A stretch of 45,115 nt of DNA from PSRI01 sp041484195 (GCA_041484195.1 JBGPHC010000031.1:1-45115), one strand, 5' to 3'; numbered from the stretch's first letter, positions 35,729 to 44,806 are shown. Numbers and translations are program-made. Notes: generated by a model from the sequence alone, not told the origin.

Positions 35729-36898
35729 TCATTCATCAAGCCTGGCATTCAGCGCAAGAATGCTGGTAAAGAGGCCTAGTACCGCGATTACCGAGAAGGA
35801 CAATCGCAGGCTCGCGGCTTGCGCGATGAATCCAATTAGCGGAGGTCCCATCAGGAAGCCAATATAACCGATTGTTGAAACGGCCGCCAGGGCCATGCCC
35901 GCAGACATGGTCTTGGATTTTCCCGCGGCGCCATAAACCAAAGGCACAACCGAAGAAACGCCCATTCCAACCAGCAGGAATCCCAGGGTGGATGAAAGCA
36001 GGTAAGGAAACAACACGGCGATCATTAATCCTGTCGCAATGATGAGTCCGCTCATTTGGATCAACTTCTTTTTGCCGAAATGAGTGCTGAGCCAGTCACC
36101 CGCGAATCTGCCTCCGGCCATAGTACTCATGAATGCCACATAACCCAGGGTGGTTAATTCCCGCGGGGCATGCACCACTTTCCTGAAATACACGCCGCTC
36201 CAATCGAACATGGTGCCTTCGCAGATCATACAGCACATGGCGATCAGGCCCAGTTTCAGGATGACTTTATCGGGCCTGGCGAAAATGGGTGTTGACCCGC
36301 CCCCACTGATGTCCCTGGTAAGAAGATAACGGTAACCCAATGCAATGCCGATTATCACCAAAGCGGACACGATACAGAAATGCGTGAACGGTGATACAGA
36401 CTGCGATACCATTACAGTGCCAATGGCTGCTCCTGTGAATCCGGCCAGGCTCCATACGCCGTGAAATGAGGCCATGATGGATCTGTTATAGAGAGCTTCG
36501 ATACTCACACCTTGCGTATTGATGGAGATATTGAGCAGGTTGCCTGCTGCGCCAAATAAATAAAGCACCAACACCAATTGCCAGGTTGAATTTACGAGTC
36601 CGATGAGCGGCAGGATCAGCGCATAAGAGAGCGCCGCCATCAGGGAGACTCTTCGGCTACCGATGCGGGCTACCAGGTATCCCGCCACGGGCAGGCTGCT
36701 CATCAATCCTATTGGCAACGCGAACAATACGGACCCGAGACCCGCTTCATTTAATTTCAGTCTTTGCTGAATATTGGGTATTCGCGAAGCCCAACTTGCA
36801 AAGCATATCCCCGCACTGAAAAAGAAAACACTCACGGCTATCCGAGTCGCTCTGATATGTAGTTTTGACGCAGGACTGGCCCTGATAAACTGGTCCAT
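35729..36898 (-). CDS. MFS transporter, YbjJ-like
   Basis: 389 residues from the ATG at 36898 (an in-frame ATG at 36943 would add 15). Twelve predicted membrane segments. Helix 1 contains FFSAGICFASWASRIPNIQ, typical of the YbjJ-type branch, and loop 2-3 has YLVARIGSRRVSL. The substrate is unknown. Divergent from the aminotransferase gene. Confidence 0.87.
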   Translation of the reverse strand: MDQFIRASPASKLHIRATRIAVSVFFFSAGICFASWASRIPNIQQRLKLNEAGLGSVLFALPIGLMSSLPVAGYLVARIGSRRVSLMAALSYALILPLIGLVNSTWQLVLVLYLFGAAGNLLNISINTQGVSIEALYNRSIMASFHGVWSLAGFTGAAIGTVMVSQSVSPFTHFCIVSALVIIGIALGYRYLLTRDISGGGSTPIFARPDKVILKLGLIAMCCMICEGTMFDWSGVYFRKVVHAPRELTTLGYVAFMSTMAGGRFAGDWLSTHFGKKKLIQMSGLIIATGLMIAVLFPYLLSSTLGFLLVGMGVSSVVPLVYGAAGKSKTMSAGMALAAVSTIGYIGFLMGPPLIGFIAQAASLRLSFSVIAVLGLFTSILALNARLDE

Positions 36899-37102
36899 TT
36901 TAATCGACAGGTATTTGAATGCTGAAGATAAAACCAATTTCATGGGAATCCTGAACCTCTTAGCGGCCTTTATGTTTGATGGCTGTCATTTCGCACGGAT
37001 GGACAAGACCTTCGCTTCTGAATCTGTTTTGAAAAACAAATGTTATTCCCCAAACTCCCTGCCATTAGCTTAGGATATTCTGCCCTAATTATATTACTCT
37101 CT

Positions 37103-37110
37103 TATCTTTG
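37103..37110 (+). promoter_or_regulatory. -7 element TATCTTTG immediately before the aminotransferase ATG
   Basis: Exact consensus followed by C, ending 4 nt before the ATG at 37115. Transcription would begin at about that ATG, so the message is either leaderless or translated from the ATG at 37145. Confidence 0.5.
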
Positions 37111-37114
37111 CGGG

Positions 37115-38311
37115 ATGCTATCTATCAGTCAGCGTGGACAGATCATGCCGTCCTCACCTATACGAAAATTAGTTCCATACGCAGAAGCCGCGAGGCGCAA
37201 AGGCACAAGGGTATTCCATCTCAATATTGGCCAGCCTGATATTGAAACTCCGCGGCCGATGCTGGATGCGGTGCGGCATTCGGATTTCAAAATACTGGAA
37301 TACAGTCATAGCGCGGGAAATGAAAGTTACCGTCGCAAGCTCGTGGAATATTATGCAAGTGTGGGGATTGAAATATTGTATACGGATATCATCGTCACCA
37401 CAGGCGGATCAGAAGCCATATTGTTCGGGTTCATGAGTTGCATGGACGCGGGTGATGAAGTGATCATTCCGGAACCTTTCTATGCCAACTATAATGGATT
37501 CGCCGTGGCAGCGGACATTAAAGTGGTTCCGGTGACTTCCTATATCGATTCAGGATTCGCATTGCCCGCCATGTCGGACATAGAAGCAAGAATCAGTCCC
37601 CGCACGAAGGCCATTATGATCTGCAATCCCAACAATCCAACGGGATACCTGTATAGCAGGGAAGAATTGGAGACCCTGAAAGAAATCGCGCTCAAACACA
37701 ATCTTTATTTATTCGCGGATGAGGCATACCGTGAGTTTAGTTACAGTGGAAAACATTTCAGCGCCATGCAACTCAGGGATGTGGATCGTAATGTGGTGCT
37801 TATGGATACTATTTCAAAGAGATACAGCGCATGCGGAGCCAGGATTGGCGCCTTCATCAGCAGGAATAAGAACCTGGTTGATACAGCGATGAAATTTGCT
37901 CAAGCCAGGCTGAGCCCGCCTTCATTCGGACAAATTGCCGGTGAAGCGGCATTGGACCTGCCCGCAGATTATTTTGACGCCACCAAAATGGAATACAGGT
38001 CCAGGAGAGACCTACTGGTAAACCGACTTAACGGAATGCCTGGTGTTATTTGTCCCAATCCCGGCGGAGCCTTTTACGCGATGGCAAAATTACCAATCGA
38101 AGATTGTGATCATTTCTGTCAGTGGTTGCTGGAATCCTTTTCATATAATAATCAGACGGTGATGCTCGCACCCGGAAGCGGATTCTATGGTACTCCGGGA
38201 CTGGGTAAGCAAGAAGTACGCCTCGCCTATGTCCTAAACACCTCTTCGCTCAATTTGGCGATGGATTGCCTTGAAAGAGCACTTCTGGAATATCCATTTC
38301 GAAAAGAATAA
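37115..38311 (+). CDS. Class I/II PLP-dependent aminotransferase
   Basis: 398 residues from the ATG at 37115. Fold type I aminotransferase: LNIGQPDIETP near the N-terminus, CNPNNPTGYLYSREEL with the substrate-binding Asn, LFADEAYREFSY with Asp and Tyr contacting the cofactor, and SKRYSACGARIGAF, where the PLP-binding Lys is expected. The C-terminal Arg is in VRLAYVLN. Most similar in pattern to aspartate/aromatic-type aminotransferases of Bacteroidota; substrate not decided. The frame opens at 37040, but that N-terminus is not family-like. The block RGQIMPSSPIRKLVP recurs in relatives, which supports 37115. Confidence 0.92.
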   Translation: MLSISQRGQIMPSSPIRKLVPYAEAARRKGTRVFHLNIGQPDIETPRPMLDAVRHSDFKILEYSHSAGNESYRRKLVEYYASVGIEILYTDIIVTTGGSEAILFGFMSCMDAGDEVIIPEPFYANYNGFAVAADIKVVPVTSYIDSGFALPAMSDIEARISPRTKAIMICNPNNPTGYLYSREELETLKEIALKHNLYLFADEAYREFSYSGKHFSAMQLRDVDRNVVLMDTISKRYSACGARIGAFISRNKNLVDTAMKFAQARLSPPSFGQIAGEAALDLPADYFDATKMEYRSRRDLLVNRLNGMPGVICPNPGGAFYAMAKLPIEDCDHFCQWLLESFSYNNQTVMLAPGSGFYGTPGLGKQEVRLAYVLNTSSLNLAMDCLERALLEYPFRKE

Positions 38312-38355
38312 GAAATTCTTAACCCAAAAAGGCGTTCACCTAAAATGATTGAATT

Positions 38356-38363
38356 TATTTTTG
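38356..38363 (+). promoter_or_regulatory. -7 element TATTTTTG of a candidate small RNA
   Basis: Exact TAnnTTTG followed by C. A TTC (38335-38337) lies 18 nt upstream in place of the expected TTG. Confidence 0.45.
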
Positions 38364-38369
38364 CAGCAG

Positions 38370-38614
38370 TTTTTAAATCAGGCTATTGCAAATTAAATAC
38401 ATATTGGCAATCAAGTCACAATCTAATATTAGTATAATAAATATGTGACTTACTTGAGGAATATTTCGTTTATTTGCAGATAATCTTTTTGATTTTATAA
38501 AATGACATTTATTATTAATATTATACATTCTGCTAAAGATCTTAGATAACCAGTAGGTTATATAGGGCAAGCAATCGTTGAGGCCGTCCTGTTTCTACAG
38601 GAGGGCTTTTTTTT
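38370..38614 (+). ncRNA. Candidate small RNA or long structured leader
   Basis: This roughly 245-nt AT-rich stretch lies between a -7 element and a strong intrinsic terminator and has no coding frame of note. It contains AAGTCACA (38413-38420) paired with TGTGACTT (38444-38451), with an internal CTAATATTAG palindrome, and a small hairpin ATAACC-AGTA-GGTTAT. It is followed by the terminator at 38583-38614. It may be an independent RNA or the long 3' end of the aminotransferase transcript. It does not match any RNA family I can identify by eye. Confidence 0.45.
38583..38614 (+). terminator. Intrinsic terminator without an adjacent gene
   Basis: GCCGTCCTGT (38583-38592) pairs with ACAGGAGGGC (38597-38606; one mismatch) around TTCT, followed by T8. 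The nearest upstream gene ends 270 nt before. Confidence 0.9.
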
Positions 38615-38720
38615 GTTCTGCCTCCGGAAAAACCGGCCAATTCTTTCCCGGTCAATCCATTTTGCACTTGCCCTTTCTTCCGGCTTATCCTTTAACTTTC
38701 AGCCCAAATAATTTCGCTTA

Positions 38721-39647
38721 ATGAAGAAATTCAGTTTGCTCCTTCCCGCCATGCTCTACTGGGCGGGCACAGTGAATGCACAAAATGAGCCCCTGGAAAT
38801 TCCACTTTATCCCGACAAGAAGATCCCTAATGAAATCCCGGGGCCTAATCTGGAAAGTTCTGAAATGAAGGAGGGGATCTTCATCATCAGCAATGTGAGA
38901 AATCCCACGCTGACTATTTACCTGCCCGAAAAAAATACGACTAATGGCACGGCCGTGATCATATGTCCCGGTGGCGGATATTCCATCGTGGCAGCTCAGC
39001 ACGAAGGATATGATGTAGCGAAAAAATTTAATGAGGCGGGGGTAGCCGCTTTCGTACTGAAATACAGGTTACCTGATGATAAAACTTCCTCAGACCCCGG
39101 AATTGCTCCCTTGCAGGATGCACAGCAAGCGATATTAACGGTGAGGAAGAACGCTAAAGCATGGCTCATCGATCCTTCCAGGATTGGCATCATGGGATTT
39201 TCGGCCGGAGGGCACCTTGCGTCCACGGCAGCTACCCATTTCAGTAAGTCATATATCCCCAATACTGGCAACATCAGTCTGAGACCCGATTTTCTTCTCC
39301 TGATCTATCCCGTAATCAGTTCCGACACACTCATTTCCCATTGGGGATCATTTGAGAATTTGCTGGGGAAAAATGCGAGTCCAGAAAAACTGAGGGAATT
39401 TTCAAGTGAATTACGGGTAGATGCGGAAACGCCGCCTGCGTTTTTAGTTCATGCTTCCGATGACAAGGGAGTGAGTCCCGAAAACAGCATTGTATTTTAC
39501 GAGGCGCTTTTGAAAAATAATATTCCTGCCGAATTGCATATTTATGAAAAAGGGGGACATGGATTTGGTCTGAAGAATCCTTCCTCAAAAGAAGACTGGT
39601 TCAAGACCTGCCTGAATTGGATGGCAACAAATGGCCTGTTGAAATAA
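38721..39647 (+). CDS. Exported alpha/beta hydrolase (esterase)
   Basis: 308 residues with a signal peptide (1-20, ending GTVNA). It is related to the BD-FAE/acetyl-xylan-esterase-like lipases: oxyanion loop CPGGGYSIVA (82-91), nucleophile Ser161 in GFSAGGH, acid Asp in HASDDKGV and His in GGHGFGL. The enzyme probably deacylates a carbohydrate or small ester in the periplasm. It is convergent with the histidine kinase gene, with a 25-nt gap, and is read from a leader that begins beyond the terminator at 38583-38614. Confidence 0.87.
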   Translation: MKKFSLLLPAMLYWAGTVNAQNEPLEIPLYPDKKIPNEIPGPNLESSEMKEGIFIISNVRNPTLTIYLPEKNTTNGTAVIICPGGGYSIVAAQHEGYDVAKKFNEAGVAAFVLKYRLPDDKTSSDPGIAPLQDAQQAILTVRKNAKAWLIDPSRIGIMGFSAGGHLASTAATHFSKSYIPNTGNISLRPDFLLLIYPVISSDTLISHWGSFENLLGKNASPEKLREFSSELRVDAETPPAFLVHASDDKGVSPENSIVFYEALLKNNIPAELHIYEKGGHGFGLKNPSSKEDWFKTCLNWMATNGLLK

Positions 39648-39672
39648 CAATTGATGAGACCGTTTCCATTAT

Positions 39673-41034
39673 TTAGAAATGCAGGAAGATGGCGGTTCCT
39701 TCGTTTTCCTTACTCTGCACCTGTATATTTCCCTTATGGAGCATCATGATCTGCTTGCACAAACTCAAACCAATGCCGCTGCCACTTTTCTTGGTGCTGA
39801 AAAAAGGAATGAAGATATTTTCCATCACTTCGGCGGGTATTCCCATGCCATTGTCAGACACTTTAATGATCACTCTATTATTCATACCGAAGCTTTGATA
39901 GGCAGATAACAGTATCCGGGGTTCCTGCTTTTCCTTCAACGCTTCAATTGCATTTACCAATAAATTTATGAGCACCTGCTCCACCAGGTTGGGATCAACG
40001 AGCAGGGAAAGGTCCGGATCCTTCAGTATGATCTCCAGGTCAATATTCTTTTGTTCGAGTGTAGGCTGCATTAACTGGTGAAGATTCTCGAAAAGGTCTC
40101 TTACATAAACTTTGTTTACGCTGAGGGTTGTGATCTTATTGAGATTTCTGTAGGTTTCCGCAAATTTCAACAATCCTTCACTCCTCCTCTTTATAGTATC
40201 AATGCCCAGTTCCAGGTCCTCCACCGTTCCGACATTATCATTCAAGTGTTTGGAAGAATGTTGCAAGCGGTTTTTCAGGGTATCAGCCAGAGATGAAATC
40301 GGAGCCACTGAATTCATGATCTCATGAGTCATCACACTGAGCAATTTCTGCCATGCTTTTGCTTCAGTTTCATCGAGGGCCTCATCCACATTCTGAAAAG
40401 CTATCAGCTTATATATTATGGAATCGGTCTGGAAGGCCGTGGCGGAAAGTTGTACTTTGAGAGTACTGCTATCTTTAGTAATGGTGACCACCTTATGCTC
40501 ACCGGGCCTGAGCGCAAAAATAGCGCGGTATAATGGGCCGTCCCTCCGTTCCAGGGAATGGATCGTTTTGAGATATGGAATGCCCAGCATTTTTCTCAGC
40601 GACTCGTTCATCCAAACAACTTCCCCACTCCCGTTTTCAAAAGAAAGGATTCCGGTATCAACGAGTTCCAGGATCTTTTGCAGGTATTGATATTGGGTTT
40701 CCCTTTCTTTACTGATCACTTTGAAAGTGGTGTTGATTTCATTGAAACCTTCACGGAGCGGCTGCAATTCCAGTGGGGCTCTTTTCACATCAAAATACCG
40801 ACTGAAATCACGGTAATGCACAGACTCCACGAATTGGGCCACTTCGTCCTGCGCCTTTTTATGAAAACGGAAGAAATCAATCATCTGGAAAATGACTATA
40901 GGGATAGTAACTGCGAGGTAAACATACCAACCCTTGCCCTTGATTAGGAAGAATGAGGCACAGCAAAGGGTTATGAAAAGTAATAGCACCCGCAGCAACA
41001 GGCGTGAATGGTATTGTTTGAATTTAAATATCAT
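39673..41034 (-). CDS. Sensor histidine kinase with PAS domain
   Basis: 453 residues. Two membrane helices near the N-terminus (about 11-30 and 36-56) with almost no periplasmic loop, a linker, a PAS domain (about 112-215), a HisKA-like helix with His237 in MTHEIMNSVAPIS, and an HATPase domain with NLLVNAIEAL (N box), VSDNGMGIP (G1) and GSGIGLSLCK (G2). It probably phosphorylates the regulator encoded upstream, whose stop it overlaps by 11 bp, so the two are translationally coupled. The short sensor loop suggests a membrane or intracellular signal. Confidence 0.93.
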   Translation of the reverse strand: MIFKFKQYHSRLLLRVLLLFITLCCASFFLIKGKGWYVYLAVTIPIVIFQMIDFFRFHKKAQDEVAQFVESVHYRDFSRYFDVKRAPLELQPLREGFNEINTTFKVISKERETQYQYLQKILELVDTGILSFENGSGEVVWMNESLRKMLGIPYLKTIHSLERRDGPLYRAIFALRPGEHKVVTITKDSSTLKVQLSATAFQTDSIIYKLIAFQNVDEALDETEAKAWQKLLSVMTHEIMNSVAPISSLADTLKNRLQHSSKHLNDNVGTVEDLELGIDTIKRRSEGLLKFAETYRNLNKITTLSVNKVYVRDLFENLHQLMQPTLEQKNIDLEIILKDPDLSLLVDPNLVEQVLINLLVNAIEALKEKQEPRILLSAYQSFGMNNRVIIKVSDNGMGIPAEVMENIFIPFFSTKKSGSGIGLSLCKQIMMLHKGNIQVQSKENEGTAIFLHF

Positions 41035-42382
41035 ATTTACTCAACCGCCGGTACAGTGCGGTACGTGTGAGACCCAGTTCCCTGGCGGCCTTGGTAATAT
41101 TACCATTATTTTTTTCAATTACGCGGAGGATCGTATTCTTTTCAATAGTGCTCAGCGTCATTTCCTGAGGCTCATCTGCAACTGGCGGCGAGGATTCAAT
41201 GGGTGAAAAAATGAGGTCTCTGGCGGACAGGCTATCATTGTCACTCATGATCACCGCTCTCTCAATGGTGTACTGAAGCTCTCTCACATTGCCGGGGAAA
41301 TGATAGGACTTCAGTTTTTCAATTGCGGATTCATCCAATTCCAACGAAGGCTTGAGATATTTGTTTGCGTAAATGCGTGCAAAATGTTTTGCCAGGAGCA
41401 TGATATCATCTCCCCTTTTTCTCAAGGGAGGAACCGTTATTTCCACGGTATTGATGCGATAGATCAGATCCTTGCGAAAGCGGCTTTCATTTGCCAGTTC
41501 ATTCATATTAACATTCGTGGCACATATCAGTCGAATATCCACGGGAAGAGGTTGGTTGCTGCCCAGACGGATCACCTGCCTGTTTTGCAACACAGAAAGC
41601 AATTTGGCCTGCTGATGCAGGTGTATATTTCCAATCTCATCCATAAAAAGTGTGCCGCCGTTGGCAGATTCAAACCTGCCCACCCGATCCTCCCTTGCAT
41701 CGGTGAAAGCGCCTTTCTTGTGTCCGAACAATTCACTCTCGAATAAAGTCTCGGTAAGCGCTCCCACATCAACTTTAATGAATGGCTTTTCGGCACGCAA
41801 TGACTGTTGGTGAATGGCTTTGGCGATCAGGTCTTTGCCCGTGCCATTCTCACCCAGGATCAGGATATTCGCATCGGTGGGAGCTATTTTCTCGACCTTA
41901 TAGAAAATATCCTGCATCGCTTCCGATTTGCCCAACAACTCGGTGCCGATGATGGAATCTGCAGCAGCGCTATATCCCAAAGCCTTCTTATTGTCCTGTT
42001 GCTTCAGCGAATCCCTGATGGTGGTGACCAGCCGCTCGTTATGCCAGGGCTTTACCACAAAATCTGCGGCTCCTTCCTTCAGGGATCGCACGGCCAGGTC
42101 TATGTCACCGTATGCAGTGATCATGATTACCGCCGCATTCGAGCCGAATTCCTTTATCTTCCTGAGCCAAAACAGACCTTCATTGCCAGTATTAATAGAA
42201 CTGGTGAAATTCATATCCAGCAAGATGACGTCGAAGGATTCCTTGGAAAGCAACGATCGCAGGTTTTCAGGGTTCTTCTCGGTCACCACTTCCCGGGATT
42301 CTGTCTTTAATAACAATCTTACCGCCGTAAGCACATCAGGATCGTCGTCAATCACCAATATGGCCGCGTTCTTCAAATTCAT
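41024..42382 (-). CDS. NtrC-family (sigma54-type) response regulator
   Basis: 452 residues in three domains. Receiver (1-125): acidic IDDDPDV, phospho-acceptor Asp56 in VILLDMNF and Lys111. AAA+ (about 145-370): Walker A GENGTGKD (177-184), DEIGN (248-252) and a sigma54 loop that reads GAFTDA (224-229) rather than GAFTGA. C-terminal Fis-type HTH (about 410-452): NNGNITKAARELGLTRTALYRRL. It precedes its histidine kinase in one transcript and is divergent from the HlyD/ABC genes, which are the likely targets. Confidence 0.94.
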   Translation of the reverse strand: MNLKNAAILVIDDDPDVLTAVRLLLKTESREVVTEKNPENLRSLLSKESFDVILLDMNFTSSINTGNEGLFWLRKIKEFGSNAAVIMITAYGDIDLAVRSLKEGAADFVVKPWHNERLVTTIRDSLKQQDNKKALGYSAAADSIIGTELLGKSEAMQDIFYKVEKIAPTDANILILGENGTGKDLIAKAIHQQSLRAEKPFIKVDVGALTETLFESELFGHKKGAFTDAREDRVGRFESANGGTLFMDEIGNIHLHQQAKLLSVLQNRQVIRLGSNQPLPVDIRLICATNVNMNELANESRFRKDLIYRINTVEITVPPLRKRGDDIMLLAKHFARIYANKYLKPSLELDESAIEKLKSYHFPGNVRELQYTIERAVIMSDNDSLSARDLIFSPIESSPPVADEPQEMTLSTIEKNTILRVIEKNNGNITKAARELGLTRTALYRRLSKYDI

Positions 42383-42734
42383 CTAAAAAATAATTTTGTT
42401 TTTATGCAACATTCCCTTACTGCAATTATACCATAAATACAAGGCCATGGCAACTAATTTTTTACATTATTCAAGTCCAAAATCATTGTATCAAAACCGG
42501 ACACCAGTTGTATCGCTAACGAACAGCTTCGTAGATTGTGAATCGATAAGAAATTGTAAATCACTGTAGTTAGATTCTGGCATATAGTTGTAAGTAATTG
42601 GCAGAGTTTCTCTATGTTGTTGATTTGAGCCGCCCGATGCCAGAACACCGGGTGGCTTTTTAGAAATCCGCTCCCGGCTTACCCCGGAGTAACAGAAACA
42701 GGAATTAGACCAATCAAGCTGAAAGAAAAACAAA
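42383..42734. other. Divergent regulatory region between the regulator and HlyD genes
   Basis: No gene. The pentamer TTGTA occurs four times (42486, 42508, 42554, 42588); two of these extend to GG-N5-AGTTGTA (42499-42512 and 42579-42592). A terminator follows at 42629. I searched both strands for a canonical sigma54 site (GG-N10-GC in TGGCAC-N5-TTGC) and found only a poor match, TGGCATATAGTTGTA, with the spacing one short. Confidence 0.4.
42629..42661 (+). terminator. Intrinsic terminator in the HlyD leader
   Basis: GCCGCCCG (42629-42636) pairs with CGGGTGGC (42649-42656; one G-U pair), followed by T5. No plus-strand gene lies upstream within the region, so it acts on a leader or small RNA. 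Confidence 0.8.
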
Positions 42735-43991
42735 ATGGACAGGGTAATTGCAAAAAAGAAATGGAGCACAAAACGCCTTCTTACAATCGGCGGGATATTG
42801 GGTATAGTTGGACTGATCGTAGCGAGCTATTATTTGACGGCAGGCAAATCGAGAGTGAACGCGCAGATAGACAGGATACAGATCAGTGAGATCAAAAAAG
42901 GGCCTTTCAAGGAATTCATCCCGGTAAACGGTGTGGTCTTACCCATCACAAGTATTTACCTTGATGCCGCCGAAGGAGGCCGTGTGGAAGAAAAATATGT
43001 GGATGACGGGACCATTATGAAAAAGGGGGAACCCATCTTAAGGCTCTCAAACCCGGACTTGGCATTGAATCTTATAAACCAGGAAACTTCGGTGTATAAT
43101 CTGATCACTCAGATGCAGATAGCTCGAAATGCAGCTCAACAGAATACGGTAAGTAAACTTCAGCAAATGACCGATGTTGACAATGCACTCAAGGAAGCAG
43201 AACGGATCTATTTGCTGGACAAAAAACTCTATGACCAAAAAGTGATAGGATACCAGGAATTTAAGAAAGCGGAAAATGACTACAATTATCAATTTCAGAA
43301 GAAAAATCTGACAGAAGAAATTCTGAAACAGGATTCCATTTCTACGAAACAAAGTGTGGAACAGGCAAAACTCCTGACTCAGGGCTCACAAAATGCGTTG
43401 GAGCTCACCAGACAAAAAGTGGGTGACCTGGTAGTGCGTGCCCCGGTTGACGGTCAACTGACTTCCCTGGATGCAGAAATAGGTCAGAATAAGAACAAAG
43501 GAGAAAGACTGGGCCAGATTGACGTACTGAGTGGTTTCAAAGTGAGGGCAGATATTGATGAACATTATATATCCCGAATCTATCCTGGCCTTATAGGAGA
43601 CTTTACATTCGCCAACAAAACCTATACCCTTAAGATTAAGAAAGTCTATACGCAGGTTGCCAACAACCGCTTCCAGGTGGATATGGAATTTGTGGGACCC
43701 GCACCACAGGGCATTCGCCGTGGCCAGACCCTACAGATCAATCTCAACCTGAGCGCTGAAATTGAAGCCATCCTTCTGCCAAAAGGCGGATTCTATCAGC
43801 AAACCGGTGGCAACTGGATCTTCAAAGTGTCGGATGATGGCAAGACAGCATACAGGGTGGATATTCAATTAGGCCTTCAGAGCCCTGAATATTACCAGGT
43901 GCTTCTGGGATTGAAACCCGGGGACAAAGTGGTGACTTCCAGCTATGAGAATTATGGGAATTACCAGGAATTAGTGCTGACTAAGGATTAG
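42735..43991 (+). CDS. HlyD/MacA-type efflux periplasmic adaptor
   Basis: 418 residues. One N-terminal membrane helix (about 15-32) anchors it in the inner membrane. The periplasmic part has a lipoyl-like half (GRVEEKYVDDGTIMKKGEPI), a coiled-coil hairpin (about 115-215, rich in Lys, Gln, Glu), the returning lipoyl half (LVVRAPVDGQLTSLDAEIG) and a beta-barrel/membrane-proximal domain. It would join an inner-membrane ABC exporter to an outer-membrane channel. It is followed by the ABC ATPase gene, with a 137-nt gap. Confidence 0.93.
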   Translation: MDRVIAKKKWSTKRLLTIGGILGIVGLIVASYYLTAGKSRVNAQIDRIQISEIKKGPFKEFIPVNGVVLPITSIYLDAAEGGRVEEKYVDDGTIMKKGEPILRLSNPDLALNLINQETSVYNLITQMQIARNAAQQNTVSKLQQMTDVDNALKEAERIYLLDKKLYDQKVIGYQEFKKAENDYNYQFQKKNLTEEILKQDSISTKQSVEQAKLLTQGSQNALELTRQKVGDLVVRAPVDGQLTSLDAEIGQNKNKGERLGQIDVLSGFKVRADIDEHYISRIYPGLIGDFTFANKTYTLKIKKVYTQVANNRFQVDMEFVGPAPQGIRRGQTLQINLNLSAEIEAILLPKGGFYQQTGGNWIFKVSDDGKTAYRVDIQLGLQSPEYYQVLLGLKPGDKVVTSSYENYGNYQELVLTKD

Positions 43992-44081
43992 GCGGGCTGA
44001 ATGCAGAATTTGGCAAACAGAAAAGACTGAACCAGAATATGAGTCAGAGATAAAACCGGATTATTAATTAGAACTCTGATC

Positions 44082-44097
44082 TTCCACAACAGTGGAA
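44082..44097. promoter_or_regulatory. Palindrome TTCCAC-AACA-GTGGAA before the ABC gene
   Basis: Perfect 6-bp arms around AACA, 32 nt upstream of the ATG at 44129. Could be an operator or a small intercistronic hairpin. Confidence 0.35.
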
Positions 44098-44128
44098 ATG
44101 AAGAGCAAAGACTTCAAAACCTATAAAC

Positions 44129-44806
44129 ATGATCAAGATCAAAGAACTCGAAAAGATTTATCGTACCGAAGAAGTTGAAACAGTTGCGCTGAATAAGCTT
44201 TCATTCGATGTGAAAGAAGGAGAATTCGTTGCCGTAATGGGTCCATCAGGTTGTGGCAAATCCACTTTGCTGAATATCCTTGGATTGCTGGACGATCCCG
44301 ATGCCGGAAGTTTCCTCTTTAACGGAATTGAAGTTGCACATTTCAACGAACGCAAGAGGGCCGACCTGCGCAAACGTAATATAGGTTTTGTGTTCCAGAG
44401 TTTCAACCTGATCGATGAACTCACAGTATTTGAAAACGTGGAATTGCCCCTGATCTATACAGGAGTCAAATCCGCCGACAGGAAGACAAGGGTGGAGCAG
44501 GTATTGGACAAGATGCAGATCATGCACCGCCGCAATCACTATCCACAGCAATTATCGGGTGGCCAGCAACAGCGTGTTGCCGTTGCCAGGGCCGTGGTGA
44601 ACAATCCCAAACTCATATTGGCGGATGAGCCCACTGGTAATCTCGATTCCAGCAATGGTAACGAAGTGATGCAGTTGCTTACCGATCTTAATGAACAGGG
44701 TACCACCATCATAATGGTTACACACTCGGAACACGATGCGAGGTATAGTCATAGGATCATTCGCATGCTCGATGGTCAAACAGTGACTGAAAACATATTG
44801 GTTTAA
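44129..44806 (+). CDS. ABC transporter ATP-binding protein (MacB/LolD type)
   Basis: 225 residues, one nucleotide-binding domain. Walker A GPSGCGKST (38-46), Q-loop in FVFQSFNLIDELTVFENVE, signature LSGGQQQRVAVARA, Walker B LILADEPTG, and the switch His in TTIIMVTHSEHDA. The length and motif spacing match the MacB/LolD-type ATPases that serve FtsX-like permeases. The adaptor HlyD gene precedes it, but no permease gene follows within the 309 nt left in the window. Confidence 0.95.
   Translation: MIKIKELEKIYRTEEVETVALNKLSFDVKEGEFVAVMGPSGCGKSTLLNILGLLDDPDAGSFLFNGIEVAHFNERKRADLRKRNIGFVFQSFNLIDELTVFENVELPLIYTGVKSADRKTRVEQVLDKMQIMHRRNHYPQQLSGGQQQRVAVARAVVNNPKLILADEPTGNLDSSNGNEVMQLLTDLNEQGTTIIMVTHSEHDARYSHRIIRMLDGQTVTENILV

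Noticed and set aside
38373..38570. 65-residue minus-strand frame in the AT-rich region
   Set aside because: Arises from AT-rich sequence over a candidate RNA with plus-strand promoter and terminator; no coding signal.
42569..42600. Possible sigma54 promoter TGGCATATAGTTGTA
   Set aside because: The GG to GC spacing is one base short and the -12 GC is replaced by GT, so it is not a credible canonical site.
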